Below are positions 9,777 to 18,800 of a stretch of 64,000 nt of DNA, piece after piece. How positions within the stretch are numbered: position 1 is the stretch's first letter; every line of letters begins with the position of its first letter. Both the position numbers and the translations under genes were made by a program. Origin of the DNA: Paenibacillus cellulositrophicus (lineage in GTDB: Bacteria; Bacillota; Bacilli; Paenibacillales; Paenibacillaceae); contig NZ_CP045295.1 in the NCBI RefSeq assembly GCF_009363095.1, positions 1 to 64,000 of the forward strand, given 5' to 3'. Below the pieces are notes generated by a model. That model made no database searches. It saw only the letters and a list, made by a program, of their open reading frames with translations, and was not told the DNA's origin.

Positions 9777-10166
9777 GTCTGCCTTAAACTTTTCTCTCGC
9801 ATCGTAATCTTTCCGAGCTTGTTCGATCTGAGGATAATGCTCGTTCAGCCAATGATTTAGCTGGCGCATATAGGGGATCAAGCTTTCTCCCAACGGAGTC
9901 AAGGTATATTCCACCACAGGCGGAACCTCCGGAAGGACGCTGCGCTCAATTAGTCCGTCCCGCTCCAGTTGGCGGAGCGTCTGGGTCAGCATTTTTTGGG
10001 AAATGTCGGCGATGCTTCGCTGAAGCTGACCGTACCGTTTGGTGCCTTTTTCCAATACGAAAATGATGAGGACCGCCCATTTATTCGAAACGATTTCCAG
10101 TACACGCCGAGCCGTGCAGGACGTTACCGAAAATGCGGGTTCCGCTGCTCTTATGTTTTCCATCAT
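9756..10166 (-). CDS. HxlR-family winged-helix transcriptional regulator
   Basis: 136 residues with the HxlR winged helix: CTARRVLEIVSNKWAVLIIFVL at the N-terminal helix, then YGQLQRSIADISQKMLTQTLRQLERDGLIER as recognition helix and wing. A cysteine is present near residue 17, the position used as redox switch in YodB/HypR-type members, so a thiol or electrophile signal is possible but unproven. The AGGAGG site better fits the second ATG (10163) than the first (10166). It is divergent from a Gfo/Idh/MocA oxidoreductase gene, and a perfect 15-bp palindrome lies between them, so the oxidoreductase is the likely target together with the regulator's own gene. Confidence 0.88.
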   Translation of the reverse strand: MMENIRAAEPAFSVTSCTARRVLEIVSNKWAVLIIFVLEKGTKRYGQLQRSIADISQKMLTQTLRQLERDGLIERSVLPEVPPVVEYTLTPLGESLIPYMRQLNHWLNEHYPQIEQARKDYDAREKFKADKSTQTV

Positions 10167-10187
10167 CCACCTCCTAACGCACCTGCG

Positions 10188-10202
10188 GGTTCGTAACGAA
10201 CC
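10188..10202. promoter_or_regulatory. Perfect palindrome, likely HxlR operator
   Basis: GGTTCGTAACGAACC is a perfect inverted repeat with a one-base centre, located in the short divergent region 22 bases from the HxlR start. Its position suggests autoregulation and control of the oxidoreductase. The assignment is inferred from position and symmetry. Confidence 0.55.
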
Positions 10203-10324
10203 GAAAAGTGCCTTCTTTTCACATTGTACTCACTGTATTAATCTATGTCTACCAACCCGAAAACCCCTCCACAATTTGCCAGGAGGCGGGTGGATCCCTT
10301 ATCCATTTATTAGGAGGCTTACTT

Positions 10325-11455
10325 ATGAATATAAATCATCAACCTCTTCGTGTCGGAATCATCGGTGCCGGTTTGAGCGGTGCGTGGGGAGCTCGGGCAC
10401 ACATTCCGGCTCTGAAGGCGCTGCCCGAGTTTATGGTGACCGCCGTCGGTACGTCGCGGCAGGAAAGCGCAGAAGCGAGCGCCGATCACTTTGGCGTTGA
10501 GCATGCCTTTTCCGATCCGCTTGAGCTGGCCCTGCATCCAGAGGTCGATTTGGTGACCGTATCCGTCCGGGTTCCGGAGCATGACCGGCTGATTCGTGCA
10601 GCTCTTGAGGCCGGCAAGCATGTGTACAGCGAGTTCCCGCTCGGACGGACGACCGCGGAATCGGCAGCATTGCTGCAGGCGGCCCGCGACCAAGGAGTTC
10701 GCCATTTCGCCGGACTGCAGTCGCGCGCCAATCCCGTCATCCGCTACGTCCGGGAACTTCTGGCAGAGGGTTACGTTGGGGATGTGCTTGCCGTTCACGT
10801 TAATTACGCCATACCGACGTATCCGATCCGTTCCAAGCAGATCGACCAGAGCCACGTTTATTTGCTGGACGATGCGAACGGAGCCAATCAGCTGACGATC
10901 GCCGGCGGCCATCTTCTGGATGGGATCATGTATCTCTTTGGTCCATTTTCCGAAATATCGGCCATATTGAAGACGCAAGCGCGGCAGGTTCCTGTGGAAG
11001 AGACGGGTGAAATCATCCGTGCATCGGCACCGGATCATGTCGTGGTTAGCGGGATTCTGCCGGGCCAGGCCGTTTTCAGCTCCCAAATCCGCAACGCGCA
11101 CGTGGGAAGCTTCGCGATCGAGATCAACGGCACGAAAGGGGATGTACACATCCGCTCACGTCAAAACTTCATGTTCCAGATCGATGACCTGGTCGTGCTT
11201 GGCACGCAGGGGAGGGGAGAACTGAAGGAACTGACGCTGCCCGGGCATATCCACCTGCCTCCGGCCGAGCTGATGGGAACACCCGCTTACAATGTGGCGG
11301 GCATTTACCAGCAGATCCACCGGGATCTGGCGAAAGACACACACGAGGCGCCGGATTTTCAAACCGCACTTGCGGTTCACGAACTGCTGGATCAAGTGCG
11401 AAAGGCGGGGGAGACAGGAGCCGCATTGACATTAAAGAAGACCGAAACCGTTTAA
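10325..11455 (+). CDS. Gfo/Idh/MocA family NAD(P)-dependent oxidoreductase
   Basis: About 376 residues. The N-terminal Rossmann motif is VGIIGAGLSGAWG near residues 10-22. The family EHDRLIRAALEAGKHVYSE region follows near residues 85-103 with the GKHV-x-E Lys-Pro-type catalytic stretch modified (EFPLGRT in place of EKP). The C-terminal half is the alpha/beta oxidoreductase fold. Substrates in this family are sugars, inositols or biliverdin-like compounds; the sequence does not decide. A reading frame extends to 10208, but TAGGAGG directly before ATG 10325 fixes the start. Regulation by the divergent HxlR protein is likely. Confidence 0.85.
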   Translation: MNINHQPLRVGIIGAGLSGAWGARAHIPALKALPEFMVTAVGTSRQESAEASADHFGVEHAFSDPLELALHPEVDLVTVSVRVPEHDRLIRAALEAGKHVYSEFPLGRTTAESAALLQAARDQGVRHFAGLQSRANPVIRYVRELLAEGYVGDVLAVHVNYAIPTYPIRSKQIDQSHVYLLDDANGANQLTIAGGHLLDGIMYLFGPFSEISAILKTQARQVPVEETGEIIRASAPDHVVVSGILPGQAVFSSQIRNAHVGSFAIEINGTKGDVHIRSRQNFMFQIDDLVVLGTQGRGELKELTLPGHIHLPPAELMGTPAYNVAGIYQQIHRDLAKDTHEAPDFQTALAVHELLDQVRKAGETGAALTLKKTETV

Positions 11456-11465
11456 GGTTTCGGTC
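11440..11465. repeat. Perfect hairpin at the oxidoreductase stop codon
   Basis: GACCGAAACC pairs with GGTTTCGGTC around a GTTTAA loop that contains the TAA stop. No good T tract follows on either strand, so it is at best an atypical terminator or an RNA-stability hairpin between convergent genes. Confidence 0.5.
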
Positions 11466-11562
11466 AGTGGAAGCGGAACAACGAGAAAAGTCGGTAAACC
11501 GTCGCCTATTTCTCTCAGACGGCCGATTTATATTCGCATGGGAGACTTTGTGTGTATGAGTA

Positions 11563-12168
11563 TCAGGCCAAAGTGCTTTCCAACGGGCTTTGGACGATCT
11601 CGATCCCGAAATCGATCAGTTGCTCCGCGCCCATTAGGGTCAACAGCACCTTAGCTCTTTTTTTATGCTTGTCAATTTTTTTAATCAGCTTCTCCATTCC
11701 TTTTAATGGACCCGCTTGCACGACGATGTGGGATTCCTGGAAATAAACCTTGGAATACTCGATCACTTCACTTTCGTTGATTAGGTTCAGTACCACCAAC
11801 ATTTCATCGCAGGGGATTTCTTTGAAAAATTGGGACTCGTCGACAAGATAATGTGGTACTTGATCGTGATCCAAGCCATGCGAATAAAGCCTGATGCATT
11901 TGTCTTTTTCATTTCTGTAATTCAGCGTCTGATATATGTAGGGATTTTCTTTCAATTGATAATAAATGGAGTAATTCATGTCAGCCTGAATGAACACATA
12001 ACCCGGAAACAGCGTTTTAACCGTGTGAACGATTTCGCTGCGTCTTTTTTCCGGGACCTTTCTTTTGGGATTGAGGCTGTACAGCAGGTCTTGGTCGAAC
12101 TTGCGATCCAGCCACTTTTTGATGTTGGATTCATATCCTGTTTTGACAAACAGCGCATACCATGACAT
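11563..12168 (-). CDS. loaP: LoaP-type NusG paralogue, transcription antiterminator
   Basis: 201 residues with the NusG N-terminal domain at the start (MSWYALFVKTGYESNIKKWL, then LFPGYVFIQADMN near residues 53-65) and a KOW segment near the C-terminus (VVQAGPLKGMEKLIKKIDKHKKRAKVLL). This is the layout of specialised NusG paralogues, and the size and wording best fit LoaP, which promotes processive antitermination in long biosynthetic operons of Firmicutes, such as the difficidin and macrolactin operons of Bacillus velezensis. It lies divergently 348 bases from a 44-kb PKS operon whose leader contains a terminator, so that operon is the likely target. ATG 12168 follows AAAGGAGG. What could alter this call: another NusG-like subfamily with the same domains. 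Confidence 0.88.
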   Translation of the reverse strand: MSWYALFVKTGYESNIKKWLDRKFDQDLLYSLNPKRKVPEKRRSEIVHTVKTLFPGYVFIQADMNYSIYYQLKENPYIYQTLNYRNEKDKCIRLYSHGLDHDQVPHYLVDESQFFKEIPCDEMLVVLNLINESEVIEYSKVYFQESHIVVQAGPLKGMEKLIKKIDKHKKRAKVLLTLMGAEQLIDFGIEIVQSPLESTLA

Positions 12169-12199
12169 GTTGAAAATCCTCCTTTATATGATCATGAAA

Positions 12200-12272
12200 A
12201 TCATAGCAAAGATGGATTAAATTAATTGTCGAAATATGAATAAAAAGCCATTAAATATATCATCATAGCAAA
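12200..12272 (-). promoter_or_regulatory. Two extended -10 elements, candidate loaP promoters
   Basis: Read on the minus strand, TTTGCTATGAT occurs twice, at 12200-12210 and 12262-12272. Both match the extended -10 pattern TGN-TATGAT. No strong -35 hexamer is seen at 17 bases. They may be tandem loaP promoters; the exact duplication suggests function. Confidence 0.45.
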
Positions 12273-12282
12273 AAAAATAATA

Positions 12283-12294
12283 GTTTACATAAAC
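12283..12294. promoter_or_regulatory. Inverted repeat GTTTACATAAAC, copy 1
   Basis: The five-base arms GTTTA/TAAAC with a CA centre are repeated exactly 49 bases downstream. This copy overlaps the -35 hexamer TTTACA of the candidate PKS promoter, so it is a candidate operator for an unknown repressor or activator. Confidence 0.5.
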
Positions 12295-12312
12295 TCCAAA
12301 ATATACTATTAT
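12284..12312 (+). promoter_or_regulatory. Candidate promoter of the PKS operon
   Basis: TTTACA (12284-12289) and TATTAT (12307-12312) are separated by 17 bases. An overlapping TATAAT lies at 12310-12315 with a 20-base gap. Transcription from here would give a leader of about 200 bases carrying the terminator at 12423-12469. Mapping of the 5' end would decide. Confidence 0.5.
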
Positions 12313-12331
12313 AATTGGTAATTAATGACTT

Positions 12332-12343
12332 GTTTACATAAAC
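12332..12343. promoter_or_regulatory. Inverted repeat GTTTACATAAAC, copy 2
   Basis: Identical to the copy at 12283-12294. It lies just downstream of the candidate PKS transcription start, where a bound protein could block elongation, or form a loop with copy 1. Confidence 0.5.
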
Positions 12344-12400
12344 TTATGTTCCACTTAATCGACGTTGCGGCGCGTTAAGAAGGCATAAGGGCCATATACA

Positions 12401-12421
12401 CATCACTACGTTAAAGTGTTG
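12401..12421 (+). promoter_or_regulatory. Small leader hairpin, candidate LoaP recognition element
   Basis: CACT pairs with AGTG around the loop ACGTTAA, with a T-T mismatch and two more pairs below it. It is immediately upstream of the leader terminator. LoaP is known to recognise an RNA hairpin in its target leaders; whether this is that element is inference from position only. Confidence 0.3.
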
Positions 12422-12422
12422 G

Positions 12423-12469
12423 ATGCTTGCGGATTCCCTTAGTTATATAGGGTTCCCGCAGGCATTTTT
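12423..12469 (+). terminator. Leader terminator upstream of the PKS operon (antitermination target)
   Basis: ATGCTTGCGG pairs with CCGCAGGCAT (one G-U pair), extended inside by CCCT/AGGG across an internal loop, and followed by five T residues. It lies after the candidate promoter and about 50 bases before the first operon gene, with no open reading frame between. An intrinsic terminator here would stop most transcripts unless overridden, which fits control by the adjacent LoaP gene. Confidence 0.85.
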
Positions 12470-12516
12470 GCGTTTTCCGGCAGAAGACCAGGGAGAGAAA
12501 GACAGGAGGAACGTTC

Positions 12517-13278
12517 ATGGAGAATGCAGAGATGGACCAAAGCCGGGAGGTGCGGTTGAAACACCTATTCAACAACAGGGATGGTCCTGAACAAGCCGCC
12601 CTGTATATGGTGCAAATGCGGGAGTGCTTGTACCGCGAGCATGCTGCAGCTTTTCTTCATCCGGGTGAATGGGAATTTTTCGGCACGCTGAAGTTCGAAC
12701 GAAGGATTCACAGCTATTTGGCTGGACGATACGCCGCGAAGAAAGCCGTCTCGCTGCTTACGGGTGAATGCGATTTGCGCTCAATCCGGATCGAGCGGGG
12801 ATGCTTCAATCAACCGGTGGTGATCGGATGGGCGAACGTTCAGGTCAGCATCACGCATGCCGGCAATGCCGCCGGAGCCATTGCGTTTCATGAGGCTATG
12901 CCGATGGGGATCGACATCGAAAGGGTATCCGTCTCGGCCATGGAGGTTCTGATGAACCAGGCTTCTCCCAGGGAGTTGGAGCTGATGCAGTCCATTCCGC
13001 ATTCCCTGGAACGTATGCTGACGCTCTCGTGGTCCGTTAAGGAAGCATTGTCTAAGGTGCTGAGAACGGGGCTGACGATTCCAACCAAGCTGCTTGAGCT
13101 CAATCGGCTGGAAGCTTGTGACGGTTATGTCATCTCCCATTTCGCCAATTTCATGCAGTATGAAGCGGTTTCAACGTTTATGGGAAGCGATGTTTGTTCG
13201 ATCGTTTATCCCAAAAGGCGGCCGCCCGACTTAGGTGTACTGCGGCATGCAGTGGAGCAGGCATATCAATATTCGTAG
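12517..13278 (+). CDS. 4'-phosphopantetheinyl transferase (Sfp-like)
   Basis: 253 residues of the Sfp/HetI type. It transfers the phosphopantetheine arm of coenzyme A to the active serine of acyl carrier proteins, here the ten ACPs of the PKS. The magnesium-binding motif GIDIERV (near residue 131) and the WSVKEALSK motif (near residues 172-180) are both present. VSITHAGNAAGAIAF upstream matches the conserved S-x-S/T-H region. Start ATG 12517 follows GACAGGAGGAACGTTC. First gene of the operon, only 18 bases before the AT-ER gene. Confidence 0.93.
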   Translation: MENAEMDQSREVRLKHLFNNRDGPEQAALYMVQMRECLYREHAAAFLHPGEWEFFGTLKFERRIHSYLAGRYAAKKAVSLLTGECDLRSIRIERGCFNQPVVIGWANVQVSITHAGNAAGAIAFHEAMPMGIDIERVSVSAMEVLMNQASPRELELMQSIPHSLERMLTLSWSVKEALSKVLRTGLTIPTKLLELNRLEACDGYVISHFANFMQYEAVSTFMGSDVCSIVYPKRRPPDLGVLRHAVEQAYQYS

Positions 13279-13296
13279 AGAGGATGTGGAGAGCTT

Positions 13297-15696
13297 ATGT
13301 TAGCTTATGTGTTTCCGGGACAAGGAGCCCAGAAGAAAGGAATGGGGGGCGCCCTTTTTGACGAATTCCCGGAAATCGTTGCCGAAGCCGATCAGGTGCT
13401 AGGGTATTCCATTCGGGAATTATGCCTGGACGACCCCGATTCCAAGCTGAACCAAACCGAGTATACCCAGCCCGCACTGTACACGGTTAACGCCCTGCAT
13501 TATTACAAAAAAATAAAAGATACCGGCATAAAGCCCGATTATGTCGCCGGACACAGTTTAGGGGAATACAATGCGCTCCTGGCCGCAGGTGCCTTTGAAT
13601 TTGGCGCCGGACTCCGGCTGGTGCAAATGCGAGGTGCATTGATGAGCCGTGCCGCAGGCGGGGGAATGGCTGCCGTTATCGGATTGAGCGAGGAGCAAAT
13701 CCACGAAGCACTGTTGGCGAATCAGCTGGAGAGAATTGATGTTGCGAACCTCAACAGCCCGAAGCAAATGGTCATTTCCGGCTCAAAAGCAGACGTAGAG
13801 CATGCCAGGCCAATGTTTGAGGGCATGAAGGATGTCATGATGTTCGTCCCGCTGCGGACGAGCGGCGCATTCCATTCGCGATATATGCAGGAGTCCTCGG
13901 AGGAATTCGAGGCTTTTTTGAGCGGCTATTCATTTGGCCGCCTGACCATACCGGTCATTTCCAACGTATACGCCAGACCTTACAGGGACGCGGATATCCG
14001 CACCAATCTCGTCAAGCAAATCACTCATTCCGTGAAGTGGACCGAGAGCATCAGGTATTTGTGGGGACGAGGGGTTGAACAATTTGAGGAAATGGGACCT
14101 GGCCGGGTTTTGACCGATCTGATCACTCGGATCCGGACGGAAGCTGAGCCGCTCATCGTGGATGACAATGAACCTCAGAGTGGCAAGGAAGCCTTGGATG
14201 ACAAAAGCTCTATTGATTTTTTTTCCACCGTGCCCGCCATGGAGTCGCCCCAGGATCATACCATGGAACAAGTGACCGAACGTTTGGCCTGCATATCGGC
14301 CGCCTCCTTGGGGAGCAGTCAGTTCAAAAAGGATTACGGGTTGAAATACGCATATTGTACAGGCGCCATGTACCGCGGAATCGCTTCCAAAGAGATGGTC
14401 GTCCGCATGGGTAAAGCAGGCATGATGGGTTTTTTCGGAGCAGGCGGGTTGAAAATGCCCCAAATCGAGGAAGCCATCCTTTATATCAAGGAACGTCTGG
14501 ATCCGGACCAAGCCGCGTACGGACTTAACCTTGTCCACAATCCTTCGGAGCCTTGGGTTGAAGAGCAGACTGTCGATTTGTTCCTGAAGCACGGCATTAC
14601 CGTCGTTGAAGCCGCTGCGTTCATGAGCATTACACCGGCACTCGTGAAATACCGGGCGAAGGGACTTAGAAGGGATGCTGAAGGACAAGTGACGGCTTCC
14701 CATAGAATGATCGCTAAAGTGTCGCGGCCGGAGGTGGCCGAGCTGTTTTTGAGTCCGGCACCGGAGCGGATTGTCGGCAAGCTGTTGGAAGAGCGAAAAA
14801 TTTCTCCGCAGGAGGCGGAGATGCTCCGAAAAATTCCAGTGGCGGACGATATTTGCGCCGAAGCGGATTCCGGCGGGCATACCGACGGGGCGGTCGCGTA
14901 CGCACTAATGCCGGCTATGATCAAGCTGCGGGACGAAATGATGGACAAGTTTGGTTACCGGAAGCAGGTGCGAATCGGAGCGGCCGGAGGGATCGGAACG
15001 CCCGAGGCGGCGGCAGCGGCTTTTATGCTGGGCGCGGACTTTATTGTAACGGGTTCGATCAATCAATGCACCGTTGAAGCCGGTACGAGCGACGCCGTCA
15101 AAGACCTGCTGCAGCAGGCCAATGTCCAGGATACGGAATATGCACCCGCCGGGGACATGTTTGAAATGGGGGCCAGGGTACAGGTGCTGAAGAAAGGGCT
15201 CTTTTTTCCCGCACGCGCCAATAAACTGTATGACCTGTACCGGCAATACAATTCGATCGATGAAATCGACAGCAAAACCAAGGCTCAAATTCAGGATAAA
15301 TATTTTAAGCAATCCTTTGCGAGTATTTATGAAAAGCTGTGCGCGTCCTATCCGCAGGTGGTGGAGAAGGCCGAGCAAAATCCAAAATTCAAGATGGCGC
15401 TTATTTTCCGCTGGTATTTCTCCTACACCACCCGCCTGGCGATCCAAGGAGACGAGGAGAATCGGGTGGACTACCAGATCCACTGCGGCCCGGCGCTCGG
15501 CGCTTTCAACCAATGGGTCAAGGGGACACCGCTGGAGCGCTGGCAGAACAGGCATGTGGACCAAATCGCGGAGAAGCTGATGCTGGAGACGGCAGAGCTG
15601 CTGAACCGGAGACTTGCGCTGTTTGCCCGGACTCCTGCTGCAAACGAAGTTCAACCCTCAGGATTGGACCATGTACCCGCAGGCGCAGCACGTTAG
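13297..15696 (+). CDS. Trans-acting malonyl transferase fused to PfaD-type enoylreductase (AT-ER)
   Basis: 799 residues. Residues 1-290 are an acyltransferase with PGQGAQ at the start, nucleophile Ser87 in GHSLGE, the malonate-binding Arg in LVQMRGALM, and the second catalytic residue in GAFHSR near residue 192. It should load malonyl units onto the PKS carrier proteins in trans, since no PKS module has its own AT. From about residue 330 to 780 it is a flavin-dependent PfaD-family enoylreductase ([20 protein letters not shown] near residues 563-582, matching the flavin phosphate-binding region), able to saturate selected enoyl intermediates. Fused AT-ER proteins such as PksE/BaeE-type are standard in trans-AT clusters. 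A 107-base gap with a small GTGG/CCAC hairpin separates it from PKS1. Confidence 0.93.
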   Translation: MLAYVFPGQGAQKKGMGGALFDEFPEIVAEADQVLGYSIRELCLDDPDSKLNQTEYTQPALYTVNALHYYKKIKDTGIKPDYVAGHSLGEYNALLAAGAFEFGAGLRLVQMRGALMSRAAGGGMAAVIGLSEEQIHEALLANQLERIDVANLNSPKQMVISGSKADVEHARPMFEGMKDVMMFVPLRTSGAFHSRYMQESSEEFEAFLSGYSFGRLTIPVISNVYARPYRDADIRTNLVKQITHSVKWTESIRYLWGRGVEQFEEMGPGRVLTDLITRIRTEAEPLIVDDNEPQSGKEALDDKSSIDFFSTVPAMESPQDHTMEQVTERLACISAASLGSSQFKKDYGLKYAYCTGAMYRGIASKEMVVRMGKAGMMGFFGAGGLKMPQIEEAILYIKERLDPDQAAYGLNLVHNPSEPWVEEQTVDLFLKHGITVVEAAAFMSITPALVKYRAKGLRRDAEGQVTASHRMIAKVSRPEVAELFLSPAPERIVGKLLEERKISPQEAEMLRKIPVADDICAEADSGGHTDGAVAYALMPAMIKLRDEMMDKFGYRKQVRIGAAGGIGTPEAAAAAFMLGADFIVTGSINQCTVEAGTSDAVKDLLQQANVQDTEYAPAGDMFEMGARVQVLKKGLFFPARANKLYDLYRQYNSIDEIDSKTKAQIQDKYFKQSFASIYEKLCASYPQVVEKAEQNPKFKMALIFRWYFSYTTRLAIQGDEENRVDYQIHCGPALGAFNQWVKGTPLERWQNRHVDQIAEKLMLETAELLNRRLALFARTPAANEVQPSGLDHVPAGAAR

Positions 15697-15803
15697 CGAA
15701 AGAGGGTGTGGGAGGCTACCACGGGATAAAGCCTGAAATCATCGTAAGGCGGTAGTAACAAGGAAGAAGTTCAATCACAAGATCGAGCGAGGTGTACCTT
15801 GAC

Positions 15804-18800
15804 ATGGATAAAGATATCGCCATTATCGGTATGGCATGCCGGTTTCCGGGCGCGCATAACTACGATGAATTTTGGGACAATTTGAAGGAAGGGCGTTCCA
15901 GCATTCAGGAAATTCCAAAGGAACGCTGGGATTGGCGGGACTATTGGGGCGACCCCCAGTCCGGCAAAAACAAAAGCAACAGCAAGTGGGGCGGGTTTAT
16001 TCGTGATGCAGATGCCTTTGACGCAGCCTTTTTCGGCCTTTCCGCCCGCGAGGTCGAAGTTACGGATCCCCAGCAGCGAATCATGCTTGAGTTGTCGTGG
16101 GCATGCCTGGAGGATGCCGGGGTGCGGCCGTCTGAAATTTCCGGCGAAAAAATCGGCGTTTACATGGGCGTCTTCAACTTCGATTACAAAGGGCTCCAGG
16201 AGAGCTCCAACCAGACGATTGAAACCTATCATTCAATCGGGACGGCCTCGGCGGTCATTGCCAACCGGATCTCTCATTACTTCAATCTGAAAGGTCCCAG
16301 CTTTCCGATCGACACTGCTTGTTCCAGCTCCTTCAACGCCATTCATGCCGCAGCGCAGTCGCTCCAGCTGGGTGAATGCCAAATGGCGCTCGCGGGCGGC
16401 GTCAGTCTGATCCTGACACCGTCGCGCCATATTTCCTTCTCCAAGGCAGGCATGCTGTCGCCAACCGGTTCGTGTAAAACGTTCGATGACAGCGCGGACG
16501 GCTACGTACGCAGCGAAGGGGCGGGGGTTGTCCTGCTGAAGCCGCTGAACCAGGCGGTCGCGGACGGCGATCCGATTTACGGCGTCCTGAAAGGAAGCGC
16601 GGTGAACCATAGCGGCAAAACCCACACGCTGACTTATCCAAATCCGGACGCGCAGGCGGAAGTCATCGTCGAAGCCCACCGAAAAGCGGGAATTCCCGTT
16701 GATAGCATCAGCTATATCGAAGCCCATGGTACGGGTACGCCGAAGGGGGATCCGATGGAATTCCGCGGACTGGTCCAAGCTTTCGAGAAGCTGCGGCTTG
16801 ACCAGGATCCCGCACTGGAGACCCCTGGGAACTACTGTGGCCTTGGCTCCGTAAAAGCAAACATCGGACACCTGGAATCGGCTGCAGGCATCGCAGGTGT
16901 GATCAAAGTGCTGATGTCCATGAAGCATAAACAGCTCCCCGGTCTGCACAATTTCAAAAAGCTCAATCACCGCATTTCTCTGGAGGCCACCCCTTTTTAT
17001 ATCGTAGATGGGCTTAGGCCCTGGGAGGCTCTAACCAGTGATACAGGCGAAGCTTATCCGAGGCGGGCGGGGATCAGCTCCTTCGGTTTCGGGGGAACCA
17101 ACTCGCATGTGGTGCTGGAGGAAGCTCCGCCCAAGAAGAGGACGGTCAGCAGAAAACTGCCGTACTGCATGGTCTGTCTGTCGGGAAAAACCGAGGAAGC
17201 CCTGGGCCGGAGACTTCGGGATCTTCTGCAGTGGCTGGAACGCCAAGATGAGAGATATACGCTAACCGACATCAGTGCCACACTCCTGCTTCGGCGGGAG
17301 CATTTTGGGATTCGGGGTGCCTTTGTCGTTCGGGATATCCGTGAACTGCGAAAAAAAATTACCCAGGTGTTGGCCGGGAATGATGTCGAAGGCTGGTTGA
17401 CGGCAAAAGTACCTCCGAGCAGACCTGAGGAATCGCTGGCGTTCGAGTCGCAGGGTAACGCATTAGTAAAGGATCTCCGCGCTTTGAAAAGGAGCGATGC
17501 GGAAGAGTATGAACGGAAGCTGCAGGAAATCGCTGATTTATATGTCCATGGATACGAAGCGGACTGGAAATCGATCTTTCCCGCTTCTGGATGGAAGCAT
17601 GCCCATCTTCCGACGTATCCTTTCGCAAGAGAACGGTACTGGCTTCCCGAAGTAAAAGACGCGGCTGCTGGCGGAATGGCTGTGGGTGAGGGCGTTCAAG
17701 CCCAAGCCATTCATCCGCTGCTTCATGCCAATACTTCGGATTTAAGGGAACAGCGCTACAGTGCCGCCTTTACCGGGCAGGAATTTTTTCTGGCGGATCA
17801 CCAGGTGAACGGGGAACGGATTTTTCCTGGGGTAGCCTACTTGGAAATGGCGCGAGCGGCCGTGATCTGTGCTTCCGGAAGGGAACGTAATCGCGAGGCG
17901 GCGGTGTCGCTTCGGAACTTGGTTTGGTCCGTGCCCGTCAAAGCCGGTGCAGATCCGGTGCGGATTCATATCGGACTTCATCCGGAAGGACATGATCAGG
18001 TGGCGTTCGAAATCTACAGCGAAAACGAAGCAGACGCCGATGAACTTACGATACATAGCCAAGGTACGGCTTATTTTGTTCAAACCGATCCAGGGCCGGC
18101 CGCTCCCGTTCGGGAGATCGCGGAACAAGCGCAACTCTCCCGTTTCACCGCAGAACGCTGCTATGCTTACCTTCGTTCCATAGGGCTTGATTACGGTCCT
18201 GCTCTTCGCGGAATTGCTGCGGTGTATCCAGGTAAGGAGGATACGGAGCTGTTTGCAAAGCTGTCGATCCCGCAGTCCCTTCGGGAAAGGAACAGTCCGT
18301 GGGTCCTGCATCCGGCCATGATGGATTCCGCGCTGCAGGGGGGCGTTCTTCTCCTGAATGGTTTTTTTCAGTCCCAAGAGGAGGAACCGCAAACTCCAGG
18401 CCAAATGTGGCTCCCTTTTGCCTTGGACGAGCTCCTGATTTTGCAGCCGTGCCAAGATGAAATGTGGGCCCGGATTCGGTACAGCAAGGACCATCACCCG
18501 CTTCGTCAGGTGCATAAGGTCGATCTGGATTGGATGGATGGCGAGGGAAACGTCTGTGTAAGCATAAATGGGCTATCTTGGAGGCATTCGGCCGGGCAGC
18601 AGGCAGCAAGGTCTAATGACACGAACGGAACGTTCCCCAATTCCGGATTGCTTCTCATGGAACCGTATTGGAAAGAGGAATCCCCGGCACTGCAGTTCGG
18701 GACAAGCAGCTATCGGGAGCACTTGATCGTATTATGCGGCTGTCCGGTGGATTGGGCCGGGCGATTTGCCGAAGGCATGGATACGGCGAGAATTCTGGAT

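Noticed and set aside
11440..11465. Perfect 10-bp stem as terminator of the oxidoreductase gene
   Set aside because: No T tract follows on the plus strand and only a weak one on the minus strand, so it is listed as a hairpin rather than a terminator.
15697..15803. Possible small gene or attenuator in the gap between AT-ER and PKS1
   Set aside because: Only a four-base GTGG/CCAC stem is present and no reading frame with a binding site is found.
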